A stretch of 64,000 bases of DNA from Isoetes taiwanensis (lineage: Eukaryota; Streptophyta; Lycopodiopsida; Isoetales; Isoetaceae). Of the stretch, positions 1 to 11,439 are shown piece by piece. The translations under genes were made by a program, and so were the position numbers. Numbering within the stretch: position 1 is the first letter of the stretch; each line of letters opens with the position of its first letter. Under the pieces are notes generated by a model. The model saw only the letters and a program-made list of their open reading frames with translations. It had not been told where the DNA came from and searched no databases. The stretch covers positions 13,492,913 to 13,556,912 of the forward strand of contig JAJEKV010000024.1 of assembly GCA_021234155.1 (NCBI GenBank), read 5' to 3'.

Positions 1-1573
1 TGCGAGGGACTTTCCCCTCCCATGGCGATCATCTCACCATGAGCGCGGGGCCCTCCATGCAGTTCGGGCCATCGATGAAATGAGGCCGAAGAAGGACACG
101 AAAGGGGTCATTCGCCCACGCCTTCAATGGGACTCCTACGCCGCGGAAGCATGAATACAAGGGTTAGCACCGCGACGCGAATATACATAAATAACCACCA
201 CGAAGGGTGGCGCATCCATCAAAATACCAACGGCATAGAATATGCATCTAATCCTAAGAAAACACCCAAACCCGGGTTCTACCCGGCTCGGACTTCCATG
301 AGGGATCGTTCGGGTGGGCCTCAAGAGATCCGGCAGACCGAGTCTTGGCATGGCGTTGGCTGGCGTAGAACATTGGCTAGGGTTGTCCACTCCATCCGCC
401 CCTCCCACATTGCACACTTTGCGGATGGGTCAATTCATGCTATGGCTTTGCTATAGCCTTCCAGGAGACGCAAACTCGGGGCATCACCCTCCGAGCCTAC
501 TCGGGTTCATGGCCTTTGGTCCGATGAGGGCAGGGAAGCGTCCCCTTCGAGAATCACGGTGGTTCCATGGGTGAGCTAGAGAAACGCGTGCCGCATCAGC
601 GACCCCCGCATCCGCACCCAACTTACTCACCCTAAATCTACTCAAAGTGCAAAGGTGCTCCATACACGGATCACACCTTCCCACCTGGGGAGTGTCGGAC
701 CCATACCCGGCCCTCACGTGACCGGCTATCGAGGCCTAGCCCTTTGTAGGAGTCTCGGGAGCCTTGTATGCTCATGCAAGACCCCACCCCTCATGTCACC
801 TTGTGTTCCTTTGCGGTGCTAAGCCCGGACCATAGCATCTAGGACCCGGTGGGTTCTTGTGCCTGAGCCGCAACTAATGGGACTTTACAGGGCGCTATCT
901 AGGAGCATACTACAATACACGGTTTAGAGGCCTCTACCCCCGTAATCCCCGTTTGAGTCAAATTAAACAAAGAGCTAACAATCCATCCTTTCGGAGTAAG
1001 AACCGTAATTGAATATAAAGAGAACTTGTTTGTACAATCAAGGGTTAGTTTCTATGATTGATTTACAAAGAGAACAGAGAGAGACGGACACAACCAAGTG
1101 TTAACTAGAATTCACATAGCCACCTACCTGAATTCTGGCTGGACTCGTTCCCATGGGGCGCCTCCATCTTCTGGGAGTTGAGAATTCAGCTGGTACTTCA
1201 CAGGGACGATTGTTAGGGTGATCTTCTGCAAGTGTCTGATGGGCCCGGGGCCTCCCGGCCTTCTGGGTCGATCTTCGGGAGTCAATCCCAGGGATAGGGG
1301 TCAAGTTGGCATCCAAACTTGGCAATCCCCATGCTGCCCAATCGATTGGGGCAGGTGGCGCCTTCCCAATTGGTAATTATCCTAATTTCCTAGGTTATAG
1401 GTTATTATTATTAATGTGTTAAATTAGCATAGCTAATTTAATCCTTTGTAAGGTAACCCCCTAGGTTGCAATTAAGTTCCCATACCCCCATGATAGCGTA
1501 CCTTTAGGGAGTGACGTGCTTGTATTTGTACGTGTCCCGTATAGTAGACCGTATAAATACGTGGAACGTCACA
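1..1573 (-). repeat. LTR copy A1 of the chromodomain Ty3 family
   Basis: This block matches the LTRs at 41227-42846 and 56247-64000 over nearly its whole length: the early ctttcccctcccatgg block, the 'accaccacgaagggtgg' block, the 'ggttgtccactccatccgcc' block, and the end ...gtataaatacgtggaacgtcaca. Its first ~43 bases lie outside the window. Read on the minus strand it starts TGTGACGTTCC, so the element faces left. The bases after 1573 are not a polypurine tract, so it is either a solo LTR or the 5' LTR of an element lying to the left. It contains no coding potential I trust. Confidence 0.85.
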
Positions 1574-2278
1574 CTAATGTGCCATGCCAAGATCTTCGCA
1601 CTTTGGCTCTTGGACGTTGGCAAGCATTGCTTAAATATGTGAGGAGCACAAATGATGGGAATGATTATTATATCTTGCATCTATAATGGATGCAACAACC
1701 GGAAGCTCATGTTTGGTTGTCCTTCTCATGCACAATCTGAAAGAGTAGTTCTTGCCCTAATCCACCTAAATGGGCAATTTGTGCTGGCTATGGCAAATAC
1801 CATATGGGCCATGTGGATTTCTAAAAAATTAGATTTGTATCATTTAAAATCAATCGTTAAAAAAAAAAGGGAACTCCTTTTCGAATACATGACTTGAACA
1901 TTGTGATCTGCACGATTGCCTTTGCCTTTTGTGCTTTCTAAAGAGTAACAAGGAGGTTATTGTAAAACCTATAAGTATGATTGATATCACATTCAATTAA
2001 TCACTGGACATGCATTTGCACAACATTTGAACATCAAGGTTCCTTTCCCTTTTACCACCAACAAAATATTCGCCCAAAAATTATGCCTGACAAAAAGCCC
2101 AGCAACGCTGGGCACTTTTTCTAGTAATGTGATAATGTCATAAAAATATTACCTTAAAGTAATAAATGTGTAGGAATTAGAGTAGTAATCGTATGTATCA
2201 AGTTGTTGCAGGTTAGGTTGATCCCAAGGTGGGGAGACCCACGATGCTGCGGACAGCATCATTTCAAGGTGGGGAGAA
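1574..2278 (+). other. Remnant between two inverted LTRs
   Basis: A 705-base AT-rich spacer. Its right end is the 3' internal end of a plus-strand Ty3 element, shown by the polypurine tract abutting the LTR at 2279. No gag or pol domain is recognisable, so the element body has been lost by truncation or recombination. A GC hairpin between A and T runs lies at about 2096-2122 and looks fortuitous. An 81-codon open frame at 1652-1897 shows no recognisable motif. Confidence 0.5.
2266..2278 (+). promoter_or_regulatory. Polypurine tract of the plus-strand Ty3 element
   Basis: The tract aaggtggggagaa lies immediately before the LTR start TGTGACGTTCC. It would prime plus-strand DNA synthesis during reverse transcription. 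The equivalent tract in the minus-strand element at 42847-42859 reads aaggaggggagaa. A near-identical second tract, aaggtggggaga, lies 40 bases upstream at 2226-2237. Confidence 0.8.
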
Positions 2279-3960
2279 TGTGACGTTCCAAAGACGCCGA
2301 TACGGCCTCGGGGCGTATACCGCATCTTTTCGCCACGCATTACCACCCCTCCGGTGGCGTGTACACTAGCGGTAGCCAGGTGAGTAGCCCTAGGGGGCAA
2401 CTTGCCAGAAATATGTGCAACTATTAATGTGCACATTTTCCAATGTACACATTAATGTGGGCACACATTTCCAAGTGGACACTTCAATCCAAGTGGGCCA
2501 CACCCATAGGTGCAATTAATGTGCACATTTTCCAATGTACACATTAATGTGGGCACACATTTCCATGTGTGCACATTTGGCCACCTAGCCCTTAAAGGCA
2601 AGTGGGCCCATTTCCAATTATCCCACATGCCAAAAGGGGATAATTGGAAACCCTAACCAACCCCCTTGTCTATATAGGGTAGGAAACCCTAACTAGCCCA
2701 ATTTTCGATTTTAGGGCTTCAGAACTCTGTTTTGGCTGCCTCAACAGCCAAAACCGCATCCCAGACTCTGACTGGGAGAATTGCATCCTTAGTTTCTCTA
2801 GATTCGAGCGTTTCAGCAGGATGGTCGAGCTCAGGTCAGGAGGAGGCCCTCAAGGATCAGGTATTTGGCCAATTAGATAGTCTAAACCCTAATTTAGTCA
2901 TTGTATCAGTAGGGTTAGCCTATTAGATTGGCCATAGCAGCCCTCTAGATCTCTAGATAGCAGATTCTAACTAAAGAACCTAACTCTATGTTGTAGATTA
3001 GATCTTATTCTTTAGTTCTTCTGTGATGTATATGGATGATGTATCTCTATGAACTCCTTGTATTGGGAAGGGGGGTAGACACCTAAAGCTTTGTAGTCGA
3101 TGCTCCTAGAGTAGCCTCTCTAGCTGCTTGTAGATGCGGCGGTGCACAAGAGCCACACACGGGTTGTGGGTGAAGGGGCCGACCGGCTTATAAGGAGGTT
3201 CGTGTTTCGACTCTTGAAGCGATCCCTATGGTGTGTTAGTGCTCACGGGGATCATTGTGACTAGGTCTAATGGCTTGCCAACTGCGTGTGGGCAAGGCAT
3301 GGGCTCGACACTCGGTGAGGTGGTGAATATGACCTTCCATTGAGTTCAAGTCGAATACAGGCAAAGGGCCCTCTAGTCACCTTGAGTCGGCATGTAGATC
3401 TCACGGAGGGAGAGATCCCTACACCGCCCCATCGAACCGGGAGATGCAACCTGGGATATAGCCCCTTGGCTATGCATCCGGAGGCTCTGATCCAGTCCCA
3501 ACACTTTTCAGCCTACTACTGCAAAGTGTGCACGGGGAGGGGCGGATGGAGTGGACAACCCTAAGCCATGTTCATATGCCGCCCAAATCCATTGCCATGA
3601 ATTGCATGCACTTGATCGAACTCGCGGAGACCCAAGCCGTCAGTCACCCCTTGAGTCTGAGCCTTGGGTAGGATCCCCTATGTGATGTGCTGATCTTTGT
3701 CTATGCAGATATGTGGAGGACCATCCTTCGAGATGGTCACATGATGTGGATGTATGTGCTACTGACATGTATGTTTACGCTTCCGCAGCTAGGTAGGCCC
3801 TGAGGGAGACGGGGTGCAATGACCCTTCCACTCTTCCCACTGGAACCCGGCACGGTTGCAGTGTCATGTGGAGGGCCCTGTATTAGCATGGAGCTGGTAT
3901 GGGGGATGAACTCCTGTTTGTATACGGTGAGGGCACCGTATACGAGTAGGGGACGTCACA
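2279..3960 (+). repeat. LTR copy B (3' LTR, plus strand, related subfamily)
   Basis: Starts TGTGACGTTCC directly after a polypurine tract and ends ...gtaggggacgtcaca, giving the 5'-TG...CA-3' ends and short terminal inverted repeat expected of a Ty3 LTR; length 1682 bases. Inner blocks, such as 'gaggggcggatggagtgg' near 3537, match the reverse complement of LTR A1 and its relatives. It is therefore a diverged subfamily of the same lineage in the opposite orientation. It contains a tatataggg TATA-like stretch near 2672. No 5' partner is in the window. Confidence 0.8.
2414..2570 (+). repeat. Imperfect tandem duplication inside LTR B
   Basis: Two copies of a ~60-base block (gtgca..attaatgtgcacattttcc ... 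cacacatttcc) begin near 2414 and 2509, period about 94 bases. The blocks are rich in short palindromes (gtgcac, tgtacaca). They lie in the U3 part of the LTR, where tandem repeats often carry enhancer activity. That role is inferred from position only. Confidence 0.65.
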
Positions 3961-6587
3961 ACGTAAGAACATAGTAAATGTGATCTGAAACAAACACATC
4001 CTTAGTGGTTGCCATATGTCATAGTTGTTATATTTGTTATTCTCCATTCACTCTATGTGCAACTAGCATTAAAATATGTTTATAGGGCAAATACCCATAC
4101 AATGGAATTTGCTACTGGATAATTAAAACAAGGTGCTGCGCACGGAGGGTTGCCCTCTGCTGGCCTGAGGGTGTGTTTGCTTGGTTTTCATTTTGTTGTT
4201 TTTATCTTGTAAAGCATCAACAACAATTCCAAGACCTAGATATGGCACCTATAGGAATCATAGCCATATATGAGCATTGATGCAGGGGGTACGATGCAGT
4301 TTCTATGGTTTAAGTTTGGACCGGTGGATGGCCAAGACCAAGAGTGCTAATCTAGAATTTCATTGATATGGTGTAAGAATGGTATCAATACGATGTAAGA
4401 GTGCTTGAGCCATAACTTATTGTCCAGATGTGTTGTTGAATTCCTATAGCTTAAGTTTGAGATGTAATCACTTGCACAAAAATTAGTTGTAGACGGTTGG
4501 TGTGATAGTCTAGGCGGAGGGGCTAGGTCTGTCTCAGAAATACAAGTACACCTAAGGCTTTATAATATGAAATACAAGGACTTGGACCTCCACCAAAATA
4601 CCTAAGGTTTTATAATATAAAATACGAGGACTCGAACCTCTAGTAAATGATTCAATGTTCTAATAACATTGCTTCAATTAATAAACAATGAGCTAATGTG
4701 ATTCCTTTTTTCTATTGTATCTATTTCTCTTATTATATTTTTCCTTACAACCCATTCGATCAAATGCAGTAAAAACGCAATCAAAGAATAACTTATGCTA
4801 GCATATCGTTTTTGTGGAACTTGGTTGCTATACTTTGCTCCAGCTTGATGCATTCTTTTTGTGTGTTACACCTTCAAGGGGTTGCTTTTAATTTGGACGT
4901 TTGATGCTTAGGTTTGAGGTGCCTGGTTTAGACATGTAATTCCTTCATCTAATTTCCAGTCTAGTTTAGAGTTTCATGTTAAAATAGAGTATATGGCAGT
5001 ATCAAATTTTTGCCAATATACATGTACATCTAAAACAACACTATATTTCATAATTGGGTTGAGCATGATTTCAAAACCAGAACCAACATCACATGTTAAT
5101 TATAACGTGACCTCAATTTAACAGAAGATGTCTTACAATATCTAAGATGTCTAGACCTGCAAAACGTAAACATGCATTTCGTTCAGATTTTGCAAAACAT
5201 AAGAAGAAACTATATACATATTCTGAGAATACAAATATAACGCACTTTGACAAAACATAAGGAGAAACTATAAGCTGTAATGCAAGGCTAGTTACTTCTA
5301 AAAAATCTCGTGGTTGGATAACAGATAAGAGATGGAAAAATCGTCATTCAAGCATAGCACCTTAGCACAAATTCATCCTGTAATGCCACTACTCATGTTG
5401 AGATAATAATCATCAAATGTGCGACGATCAAATTTGTACATTTCATCGCCTCTCATAGCAGTGTAAGCCTCCTCACTTTCCCTCCAATGTTAAGGAAATT
5501 TGAGACTTTTATAAAGCACGTGCTTATCCACAGAACTTGGTCTTATTATAAAGCCCCACGAATCATTGGTGTTCTTATTTCTTTCCTTCTATCTTCTCCA
5601 AATCATTTCATTAATAATCATCAGAAGACGCATGTATACCCATGTATCTAGATAGGAATGATACAACTCCTTATATGTGCGAGAAGATGTCCATCAACAT
5701 AAGAAACAATTTGCATGTGTTATAATAACATGTCCACTTGGGCATTATCTTCTTTGGAGCAAGTTGAAATCTGTATAAATGTCAATTAAAGAAATCTACA
5801 GACAGTCCTTGCATTTCCTTTTGCAGCTATAGTAATCAAATGCCATGACCTGTAGGTTTCATACAAACATAGCTACATAATAATTTAGAGAAACAGGAGT
5901 TTGCATGCTTTAATATTTAGCTGCCTTTTGTCTCGTTGTGTCTGTTAAAGCATATGACTTATTTACCTCGTGCTGCAGTTTCTCTTTCTCAACTAAAGTA
6001 GCATCCAGAACTGCGTGTAAAGCACTTGCACTACATACTGAAGAATGATGCTCAGTTGCAGTATAAAAGCCTTAGATATTCACGTAAGTGTTTTGCATAG
6101 TACAATGGCCTAGAGGTACTATCTGCAAGACTCAGAATGCAGTACATAAGAGAAAAACATGCTTACTAGTAGGTAACAATGCTTAACAATAGGTCTCCAC
6201 CTCCATTTTTCGGTGAAAATCCTTTTCTTGAAGCCGAAAAAGCCACATGTGGCCACCCGTATTGTTGCCCCAAATGGCTAATTTTCCTGTATGGATTTGT
6301 TATCTGCCATTCATAAATAAAAAAACATCAAACAGCATCCATTTTAACAAGAGTTTGCGCAAGCCTTAAAACCTATGAAGGACTGCTAGTTTTTTAAAAT
6401 CCCCTTTTCCAATTGCTCAAGCTATTGCTCTCATAACTTACTGCTGCCAAAGGAAAGCATAAAAACAGAGGCCCTGGATTGTGGCTACAGCCATCCCAGA
6501 CGCTAGGAATTAGGAGATCTTAGGCTCCAACTTATTTTCTGACACTGGCCACTAGCCACTGGAAAATGTCGAAAACTGAGGTCTTAC
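3961..6587. other. Non-coding AT-rich stretch
   Basis: Some 2.6 kb with no convincing reading frame on either strand and no RNA gene that I recognise. A short near-duplicate lies around 4550-4625 (the 'taaggttttataatat' block occurs twice, period ~60). The left edge is the end of LTR B. The right part may be intron or 3' flank of the kinase fragment, but I could not identify its later exons here. Confidence 0.5.
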
Positions 6588-7086
6588 GGATGGTTCTTGA
6601 AGTTACATTTTTTAACTACAGGCAGGTTAACATAATCAGGCCATATCTTCTCATTGGGAGTTCCCAAGGTCCTGAAGATCTGGAAAAACACCACATTTTT
6701 TGGTCATGTTCCTGCCACCGTACCAGTTTAAAGTAGATAAAATATAAATGTATACTCACCTTGTCAATCTGTTCTATTTCTGATTTTCCGTTGAAAAGAA
6801 ACTTCTTTGCTAAAAGTTCTGTCATGATACAGCCTAAGGACCACATATCGATTGCAGTAGAATATTTCTTTGCCCTGAGGAGCAGCTCAGGCGCCCTGTC
6901 ATTGAGCAGATCATAAATTAAAAAACAGCAGAAAGAGAAAGGAAAGTTTTCCCGTTCAAGATAAAAGATATCATACCTATACCAAAGTGTAACAACTGTC
7001 TTAGTGTAGGTCTTGAGAGGGCTACCATATTGACGAGCCAAACCAAAATCACAAATTTTCAACTCTCCTCTATTATTCAAAAGACC
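6588..7086 (-). pseudogene. CDKG-type cyclin-dependent kinase gene fragment (three exons)
   Basis: Three consecutive minus-strand exons of a plant CDK, closest by memory to the CDKG (PITSLRE/p58-like) group. Exon 6977-7086 holds the activation-segment start ([23 protein letters not shown] intact). Exon 6760-6895 completes WYR/APELLL and holds [15 protein letters not shown]. Exon 6588-6679 holds [20 protein letters not shown]. All junctions have canonical GT...AG ends (introns 6896-6976 and 6680-6759) and frames join cleanly with no stop. The donor after 6588 is also intact. The glycine loop, catalytic HRD loop and C-lobe end are not found in the window. Immediately upstream (7087-7190) is an open stretch with [18 protein letters not shown] in another frame, not kinase-like. 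This is a partial gene, either truncated by insertions or captured by a transposon. Retained introns argue against a processed retrocopy. Confidence 0.8.
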
Positions 7087-7289
7087 TGCACTTTCTTTGC
7101 CATATCTCTGTTAAGCTTCCTCACTTTCTTTTCTGCCATAGCCACAATCGCAACTGCGCAAAGGGCATTGTTCTCAGCTCCACACATGTAAAAGATTAAA
7201 TGTTCTCGAGAGGTGGGGTGCGACAGCTTAGAAAGAAGCTTCTGAAGTTGCAATGCAACAGGGAAGCCTTAACCTTTATCCTAGAAGCA

Positions 7290-8337
7290 AATAGTTCATC
7301 ACTTAATTTTAAATAGCCATCTATTTCCAACAATATTCTTGTCAACTGGCATATCAACAAGTTCATAAGTATTTGTCCTATTAAAGGATTCCATTTTCTC
7401 TTGCATGGCCCTTATCCATTTCTTACAGTCAGGTGAAGGCATGGCTTCATCATAGGTTTTAGGGACAGAAATATCAAGATGCATCAATATTTCAAATAGG
7501 CTAAGTAACTCACCTTCTTTTTCTTTGCCCATTTCATCTCGTCCACTCCAAGTCTGTTGTTGCTTCCTTTTGGAGCATTTCTGCTTCAGTTCTTTTTTCT
7601 TCTCCTTGGTTGCTCAACTTGATTATCACCTTGTTGATCAATTAAGTTTTCTAGCTGCACATTTTCAACATCAATATCATTAGTGTTGGTTAACATTTGT
7701 CTGATATTTGTGTCTTCATTATCATCATCATAATCAGTGACCTTTGTAGGTTTAACTTTCTCATTTTCAAACTTTACCCTTTTAGGGCCCTTCCAATCAA
7801 TAAAATGTTCTTTACTGTTAATCTTGGGTAGAACTTTGTAAAACTACTCCTCATCAAATAGTACATCTCTGCTTATTACAATTCTTCTTTTACTTGGGTC
7901 ATACAACCTATATGCTTTGGATTGTTGATCATATCCAACTAGATATGTAATATAAGCCCTATCATCGAGATTTTTCCTTAACTCATCGGGCACATGGATA
8001 AAAGCTAAACATCCATAGGCTTTGAGGCTTTCATAGTCTGGAGACTTAGCTGACCACAATGTTTGTGGAATTTCCCCTTTAATACTTATTGAAGGCAACA
8101 AGTTTTGCACAAATACAGTAGCCTTAACAGCTTCTTCCCACAGAAAGTTAGGTAGGCCTGAATATTTAAGCATACTCCTGACTGCATTAAGGATGGTCTT
8201 GTTTTTCCTTTCAGCAATTCCATTTTGATGAGGTGAAAATCTACACGTTAGCTATCTCTTGATGCCATGTTTATTGCGATAATGTTTAAATTCATTGGAC
8301 AAATACTCACCTCCTCTGTCTGAGCGCAAACATTTGA
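7290..8337 (-). pseudogene. Ty1/copia pol fragment: integrase end to start of reverse transcriptase
   Basis: Minus-strand remains of a copia polyprotein. From 8337 leftward: integrase core (CLRSDRGGEYLSNEF), then integrase C-terminal part at 7844-8173 (LKAYGCLAFIHVPDELRKN, YDPSKRRIVISRDVLFDEE), an acidic linker, then the start of RT at 7299-7532 (KKWIRAMQEKMESFNRTNTY, NIVGNRWLFKIK). RT stops there: the YVDD box, RNase H, gag, protease and both LTRs are missing. In-frame stops separate the pieces. The right edge is a sharp switch to an oppositely oriented copia sequence at about 8338. Confidence 0.85.
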
Positions 8338-10250
8338 TTCTCCTTGACAGTGATAATGAAGATGGAGATGAAGGTACAAGTGAATCACAAGACACTGGGA
8401 GTCTTTCAGAGTTTGAACCTGCAGTTGAACCTGCATTACCTGAGACTGAGACAGCAGAACCTGAATCTGCTGAACCTGCTGTAACTATGGCAGAACCTGA
8501 ACCTGCTGTACCCAGGACAAGACCAAAAAGAAAAGCCAGAAGGACTGAAGCACATATCTTGGCTGATGAAAGCAAACTTCAACTTGAGTTACATGGTAGT
8601 TCTGAAGAAGGTAAAAGTAAAAGGCATCATGGCAGCAAAGGTGAAATCCATTCTATATTTGATATTCTTGTCTTAGAAACTGATAAGTTGCCAAGTAATT
8701 TTGAGAAGGCTATTGAAAGTAATGATTCAGAAAACTGGAGAAAAGCTATGGAGAATGAGATGCAATCCTTCAAAAGAACAGAAACCTATACTGTGGTTGA
8801 CAAGCCATCAGGTAAAAATGTTATTGGCAATAAATGGATTTTCAGAATAAAACCAGGTATTGATGGAAAATCAAAGAAATTTAAGGCAAGACTTGTGGCA
8901 CAAGGGTTCACTCAGAAGAAAGGGTTAGATTTTGATGAAACATTCTCACCATTGGTCAAAATTAATAGTTTGAGAATGCTGCTAGCCATTGCAAACTCAT
9001 GTGACATGGAAATTCATCATATGATGTAAGCACAACATTTCTTAATGCAAAACTTGAAGAAGAAATCTATTTGAACCTGCTCCTGGATTTGAGGAAGAAA
9101 AAGGGAAAGTGTGGAGATTGAACAGGGCAGTTTATGGGTTGAGACAAGCACCAAGGGAGTGGTACAAATGTATGGATAATTATCTTCTAGAGCAAAACTT
9201 TGAGAAGTTAAAATGTGATGGGAATTTGTACAGATATAATGATGGGAAGCAGTGGTGTATTATAGCTCTTTATGTTGATGACAATATCATGGTTGCAAAT
9301 GACAAATATATCTTGGCTCAATGCAAACAACTGCTCAATAAACATTTCCAAATGACAGATTTAGGTGAACTTAAGAGGTTTCTTGGCATTGAAGTATACA
9401 GGGACAGAGAAAATAAACTGCTGACATTGAACCAGCAAACTCATATCCTAAATATGTTGAAGAAATTTAATATGAGTGATTGCAACATAGCACAAACTCC
9501 TTTGGTACCAGGGCAGAAGATCTCGGCTAATATGTCTCCAAAAACAGAGAAGGAGAAAAAGCAAATGGAGAATGTTCCTTATAGATCACTGATTGGCTGT
9601 TTGTCTTATGTAGCAAATTGTACAAGACCAGATATAGCTTTTGGAGTAAACTTGTTGAGCAAGTACAACAACAACCCTGGTTTCGAACATTTGACAGCTG
9701 CTAAAATAATCCTGAGGTATCTGAAGGGTACCCTAGATATTGGCATTAGATATAACTCAGATGAGCTTAATTTGAAGGCCTATTGTGACTCTGACTGGGC
9801 AGGTGATTTAGACCAAAGGAAATCAACATCAGGTTAGGAGGTGCCCCTGTAGCTTGGAAATGCAAAAAGCAAGGAAGTATGGCTCTATCTAGTGCAGAAG
9901 CAGAATATAATGCTGCAACTTTGGTAACTAAAGAGGTGGTATGGGAAAGAAGACTACTTGCTGAGCTAGGACTAGAACAAACAAAACCTACAATAATTTT
10001 CTGTGATAGCACAAGCTGTATAGCTATGTCCAGAAATCCTGTGTTGCATGAAAGATGCAAGCATATAGAAATGGAAGTTCACTTTATTCGAGATATGGTT
10101 GAAAGAAAACTGGTACATCTTGCATATGTTAGTACAGTCAATCAAATGGCAGATCTTCTAACAAAAGCCTTGTCACTTGGAAGGTTTAAGATGCTAAGAG
10201 ATACTGTACAGTATAATCATAGGAAAGATTACATGAAGGGGGAATGTTAG
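8338..10250 (+). pseudogene. Ty1/copia pol fragment: RT and RNase H
   Basis: Plus-strand copia pol beginning in the linker after integrase (acidic/proline-rich, to ~8640). RT follows (ENWRKAMENEMQSFKRTETY, VIGNKWIFRIKPGIDG, ARLVAQGFTQKKGLDFDETF, YGLRQAPREWYKCMD, catalytic ALYVDDNIMVAND). RNase H follows (KAYCDSDWAGD, SSAEAEYNAATLVTKE, CDSTSCIAMSRNPVLHERCK, ADLLTKAL). A stop and frameshift near 9027-9105 and another at 9835-9880 break the frame, so it is inactive. It ends normally two codons inside the LTR. Integrase, gag and the 5' LTR are absent because the sequence joins the minus-strand copia fragment at 8338. Confidence 0.9.
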
Positions 10251-10500
10251 AAGTTAATTATCATGTATATCTTTCATGAAGTTGAATGCAGAGACTGAAG
10301 AGTGATGTGCCAGTTGAATCCAGATCTATAGACCTTGAACTAAATATGGAGATACAATGGTTGTAGAAATAGATACAACTCATGACTAAGGCATGCATTA
10401 AAAGTTTAAATTTTGTTTCAATGGTTCCTAAGCCCATACCAGGAAGAATGCATGTGGGATAATTCAAGCCAAAAGCGTTTCTCTATTATAACGAATGTGG
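10236..10500 (+). repeat. Copia polypurine tract and start of 3' LTR
   Basis: The tract gaaggggga at about 10235-10243 precedes TGTTAGAAGTTAATTATC, a typical copia LTR start; the pol stop codon TAG lies just inside it, as is common. The 3' end of the LTR is not clear, since I find no second copy for comparison, and the right limit given is arbitrary. Confidence 0.55.
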
Positions 10501-10787
10501 GATATTTCGTGAGCTCTGAATTCTTAAGTTAGAAGGTTTATCCGGCCGAAACCGACTGGGGATCATCAATAAATACGAAGAAAACATGTGCCTATGGTAA
10601 CCCATTGGATATGCCATTGATCGAGTGCCGGAAATATGGTTATGAGTTGAACCAGACTATTGCTACAGTGTTTTGAGTGATGCCATTGCTACAGTGCATT
10701 TCGGCATACAAATATGTTGCAACTCTTATTGCATTTTTTGGATTTTAGAAAAATCTAATGTTATAGTTCCATTTTTCTTTCTTGTTA

Positions 10788-11439
10788 AAGCTAACTCAGG
10801 GCAAAAGGATACAATTGGTGATCAGTGATAAACTGAGAGACCCAATGTACCTTTTGGCCCTTGCACATTTACCGTTTTCACGCTAATTGTGTATTGATTG
10901 GCTGCAGGTACGGGTTCTCTCCTCCTATTGTCTCTTCTTTGCTTTTCAGGGTTTGCTTTAGCTTGAAAGAGGATGGATTATGGAAATGAAGAGGATGGAT
11001 TATGGAAATGAAGATGCTGGCTAAAGGAGCCTTGGAGCGATAAATGATAACATTTCTGAAATTTTATTGTCACGGACCATAGAGTTTTCAGTCGCATTGG
11101 ATGCTACTATGCCTTTACATGGATAAGTATAAGGGTTGCTTTCATGCACATCTTTGCAGTTGTATCTATATGTGAATGGCTTAACAATTGCCAAGTCTTG
11201 GACATTATTTGTAAGCTTTATTGTTCATAGCCACAGAATTCAAGTTGATGCTAATAGTAGATGACTCATTTCTTAAGACTTTGATGAGTAAATAATGATC
11301 TTCAGATTAAATTACTTAGGCTTTGGGTAAAGAGGTACTAGTCTAGACTGGCTGGCCCAGTCTGGGTAGTAGGATGATAATACTGCCAAGGGATTGACCG
11401 AGGCAGATGTCTGTTCTAGGTTAACTAGTTCAGGCTGGG
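10788..11439 (+). repeat. Diverged partial copy of the duplicated unit (copy 0)
   Basis: It begins with a degenerate version of the hairpin module (GACCCAATGTACCTTTTGGCC near 10839, GGCTGCAGGTACGG near 10902). It ends with a block at 11320-11440 that aligns with 13250-13378 (gggatgataa..., gggattgacc..., ctagttc...gggttttt). It is an older, shorter relative of the units at 11440-13378 and 13964-15948. No function recognised. The flanking 10501-10787 holds nothing I can name. Confidence 0.55.

Noticed and set aside
127-717. Several 77-109 codon open frames within LTR copy A1
   Set aside because: They overlap on both strands, recur only because the LTR is repeated, and show no domain; LTRs of this type do not encode proteins.
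2096-2122. Hairpin gcccagc-aacg-ctgggc between A and T runs, like a bacterial intrinsic terminator
   Set aside because: The surroundings are a plant retrotransposon remnant with no bacterial genes; such a short stem is expected by chance.
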